In this document: positions 33,692 to 35,951 of the stretch, piece by piece
How the letters are laid out: every line of letters begins with the position of its first letter
Position numbering within the stretch: position 1 is the first letter of the stretch
DNA from: Ectocarpus siliculosus
Taxonomy: Eukaryota; Sar; Phaeophyceae; Ectocarpales; Ectocarpaceae
DNA: 35,951 nt
Assembly: GCA_000310025.1 (NCBI GenBank)
Contig: FN649728.1
Span: 1,862,035 to 1,897,985, forward strand
Reading direction: 5' to 3'
Notes under the pieces: model-generated
What the model was told of the DNA's origin: nothing
The model's database searches: none
The model's input: only the letters and a program-made list of their open reading frames with translations
Position numbers and translations under genes: made by a program

Positions 33692-35905
33692 CTTGGTCAA
33701 CAACGTGTGAAACCGTGGCAGATGCAGACCGGCCGACTAATTGGTGCTATTGCTGTTCTTGATAGCGAGAGCTCGAAGGCGGCAGAACCCAGGTTTTCTC
33801 GCGGCGTGACGCCCGGGAAAAGAGATGGTGTATGCGGCACGTGCCCTGTGCGGAAGGACGGGACCAAACAGGACGGGAGAGAAAGGCACAGCCGGCGATG
33901 CAAACGTTTTAGGGGGGAATGTGATGTCGAGAGGCCTGGCAAGGAAGGGTTAGGTGGGGAGGCTCAGCTCTCCTTTTGTGATTAGCATTCTGTCTGATTC
34001 CGCAGAGACTTCCAACACGGAGAAAAAAAATCCACGCCTCAACGGGAGCCGAGGCCACGACCTGCTCCCAACCTCGGAACCTTGACGGATTCCTGCCGTC
34101 AAACTCGCTCGGAAATATTGACTCTGCCACTGAGTTCGTGTCTGATCGTGGCAGTATCGGTGGTATTTTGGTTTTTGGTTGTTTCGCATCGAACACGTCT
34201 GTTAATCCAACTCTTCATCCCCTCTGCCATATTGCTACAGCACAGCGGGAGAAATCTTAGTCTTTTCTCTGTGTAAACCGCGCGTAATTGCCATGTGAAA
34301 GTAGGAAGGGTCAACAGCGGCAACCGGTTCCCTACCATGGAGGGCCAAGTGGTTCTCCGTACTATGACCACGACGAAAGATAAAATTGAACAGATGAAGG
34401 GCACATATCCTCAGCAAGACATGAGGGAAATGTAGAGAACGGTGTATGGTTTGGCGGCTGTGGCCTCCTGGCCACAGAATCAAGGAATGCTGATGTTTGG
34501 GCAGCCACTGCTGAAAGCACAAAATATGTCGTTTGGCAAGGAATGCGGCATCGTGTCTCGCTTGGGAGCTCATGCGATTGGGGACCTCACAAACAACAAG
34601 CCGAGGGGTCAAGAACTCATCTTGCTTGTATTTGCAGGAAAACTCGGAATTTTACCTCGACTCAGATTCCACCGAGTCTACGGCGAAGGCTGTGTCACTG
34701 TGGTGGACGGTTCACCGATTGCAAAAAGACGCCCTTCGCAAGAAACTCGGTAAATACGCACGGCGTCGCAACGTCCACAAAGATTTCACCACTCCGCGAA
34801 GAGCACGGGCACACTCGTGGGCCACACGCAGTCAAGAATTTCAGCATCCAGCTCTTAGCAGACAGAGAAGCCGCAACCAAAGCAGGGTATTGTAGTCTCA
34901 GCCCAACGTGTTTGGGGTCAAGGTTGGACGTCGGGCTGCACGCACACGCCCGTGCCTGCAAGAATTAATTATAGGCTAGCCCCCGTGAACGCGTCACCAC
35001 CAAGCACTGCTGCGAGAAAAATTCACACCCACCGCCCCAGGGCTTCGTTCAGGCCCCCGGTCTTCCCAACTACAGTACCACAGCTGATTTTGGTTGTTCC
35101 CCGTTCACTGACGACGTGCAAGGCAGGAAGAAATGACGTTTCTGGCTTTACAACCCCATGTGTCTGCAAATAAATAACAACCATCAACCTCCACTCACGT
35201 AAGTTGCCCTGATGTGCAGAGAAAGGAAAGCGGCTATGGCGAGGTGAGGAAGAAGCTATGCTGGGGTGCGTCGTCGGACGATGATGGCTTCTCAGGGTCT
35301 TGCTTGATCAGCGCTCGCGAAGGCGAAGAAGTCCGCAGCAGTTGTTGGATGTGTGGTGTGTGAGGGAACAGGGGGTGTTTCCTGCTAGTGGGGTAGTGGT
35401 GCTCTTCTGGAGCAGCCGAGAGATGGAACAGATTATTGATGATTGAAGATGAGTGTGGTGACGCGCCTTGTTCTCCGGGCCTTTTTATGTAACTTAATCG
35501 CCATTGTATGCACAAATAAGCATGCTGATATTTTGGCGCAGTGTCGGTATGTAGACTACATATATATGTAGACCTTTGCGACACGAATATAGACATGCTT
35601 CTCTGGCTCTCTGCTTCTACAATACTCCATGGTAATGGAAATCGATTAAATCGCACTATATCTACGAGCGACATTCTCGACCCCACATCGAGATCCTTGA
35701 TCTGAGGCCTCCAGTTTGAAAGAGCCTCGATCCTAGTGCAGTCCGATCTTGTGAGCAACACGGTTACGACTGGGAGAGGGATCCAACGTGCCTCATTTTG
35801 AGCCGGTCCCGACGCAACATTGCATAGACTACACACGCACGGGTACTGCTGCAGATAACGGCACGTGTAGACGTTTTTCGTAAGAGGGAGCGAGTCAGTA
35901 GAAGG
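33692..35905. other. Right-hand region without a firm gene
   Basis: Protein-like fragments lie on the plus strand between 34277 and 34968 but in different frames and with a stop at 34433-34435. One, 34640-34751, has a good acceptor (TATTTGCAG) and a donor (CTCG|GTAAAT). No family is recognised. The minus strand may carry non-coding first exons of the WW gene to the left. Confidence 0.35.
35198..35492 (-). promoter_or_regulatory. Candidate promoter and ATG-free leader exon
   Basis: On the minus strand ACATAAAAAGG (about 35480-35490) is TATA-like. The next ~290 bases contain no ATG and end at a strong donor, TTAC|GTGAGT (donor at 35198). This is how a 5' leader exon could look, possibly for the WW-like gene at 32585-33691. 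The same spot also reads as a donor on the plus strand (CAC|GTAAGT), so strand is not settled. Confidence 0.25.
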
Positions 35906-35951
35906 AGAGAGAGAGAGAGAGAGAGAGTCAGTAGAAGGAGAGAGAGAGAGA
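35894..35951. repeat. GA microsatellite with tandem unit at the right edge
   Basis: GTCAGTAGAAGGAGAGAGAG-type sequence occurs twice in tandem (about 35894-35925 and 35928-35951), each copy with its own (GA)n run; the second is cut by the window end. Confidence 0.85.

Noticed and set aside
1-35951. CRISPR array, prokaryotic operon, insertion sequence or intact retroelement
   Set aside because: No regularly spaced direct repeats, no transposase, integrase or reverse transcriptase motifs, and the gene structure is clearly eukaryotic.

Overview
The window reads as nuclear DNA of a multicellular stramenopile, most likely a brown alga of the Ectocarpus type. This is an inference from four things: short phase-consistent exons split by 0.25-2.3 kb introns, GC-rich coding exons in AT-richer non-coding DNA, many GCN/CAG/GA triplet and dinucleotide tracts, and an ankyrin-type repeat protein with the C-P-W-D signature that is abundant in brown algal genomes. 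There are no operons or prokaryotic signals. One assembly gap (126 N) lies inside a GA microsatellite.

Layout. (1) 1-367, minus: first exon of an Ala/Pro/Gln-rich protein that runs off the left edge. (2) 4740-6316, minus: three-exon gene with two WW-like modules. (3) 9556-13893, minus: three-exon gene with an F-box-like N-terminus and 12 CPWD ankyrin-like repeats. (4) 14.15-14.42 kb: GA microsatellite and gap. (5) 14.89-16.88 kb: cluster of tRNA-like foldback elements, including two perfect palindromes of 68 and 72 bp. (6) 17816-21671, minus: complete six-exon uracil-DNA glycosylase with an N-terminal PCNA-binding motif. (7) 22475-29591, plus: complete six-exon gene whose protein (about 1564 aa) joins a UFD1 domain to TRAF-type/C2HC zinc fingers and a RanBP2/NZF finger. 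(8) 32585-33691, minus: second, divergent gene with the same pair of WW-like modules as gene 2. (9) 33.7-35.95 kb: no firm gene; decayed-looking coding patches, a candidate promoter/leader and terminal GA repeats.

I built the gene models by hand. Every junction was checked for GT-AG (in one case GC-AG) ends, reading phase and, where possible, alignment to remembered family motifs. In the UNG, UFD1-like, ankyrin and right-hand WW models all exon lengths sum to a multiple of three with no internal stop.

Functionally, UNG starts base-excision repair of uracil in DNA and carries a PIP box that would tether it to PCNA. The UFD1/zinc-finger protein points to ubiquitin recognition in the Cdc48/p97 pathway. 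These two genes are transcribed divergently from an ~800 bp spacer. The WW-like and ankyrin proteins look like protein-interaction adaptors of unknown partners. The least explained DNA is the tRNA-like foldback cluster. The most unusual protein is the UFD1-zinc finger-NZF fusion.
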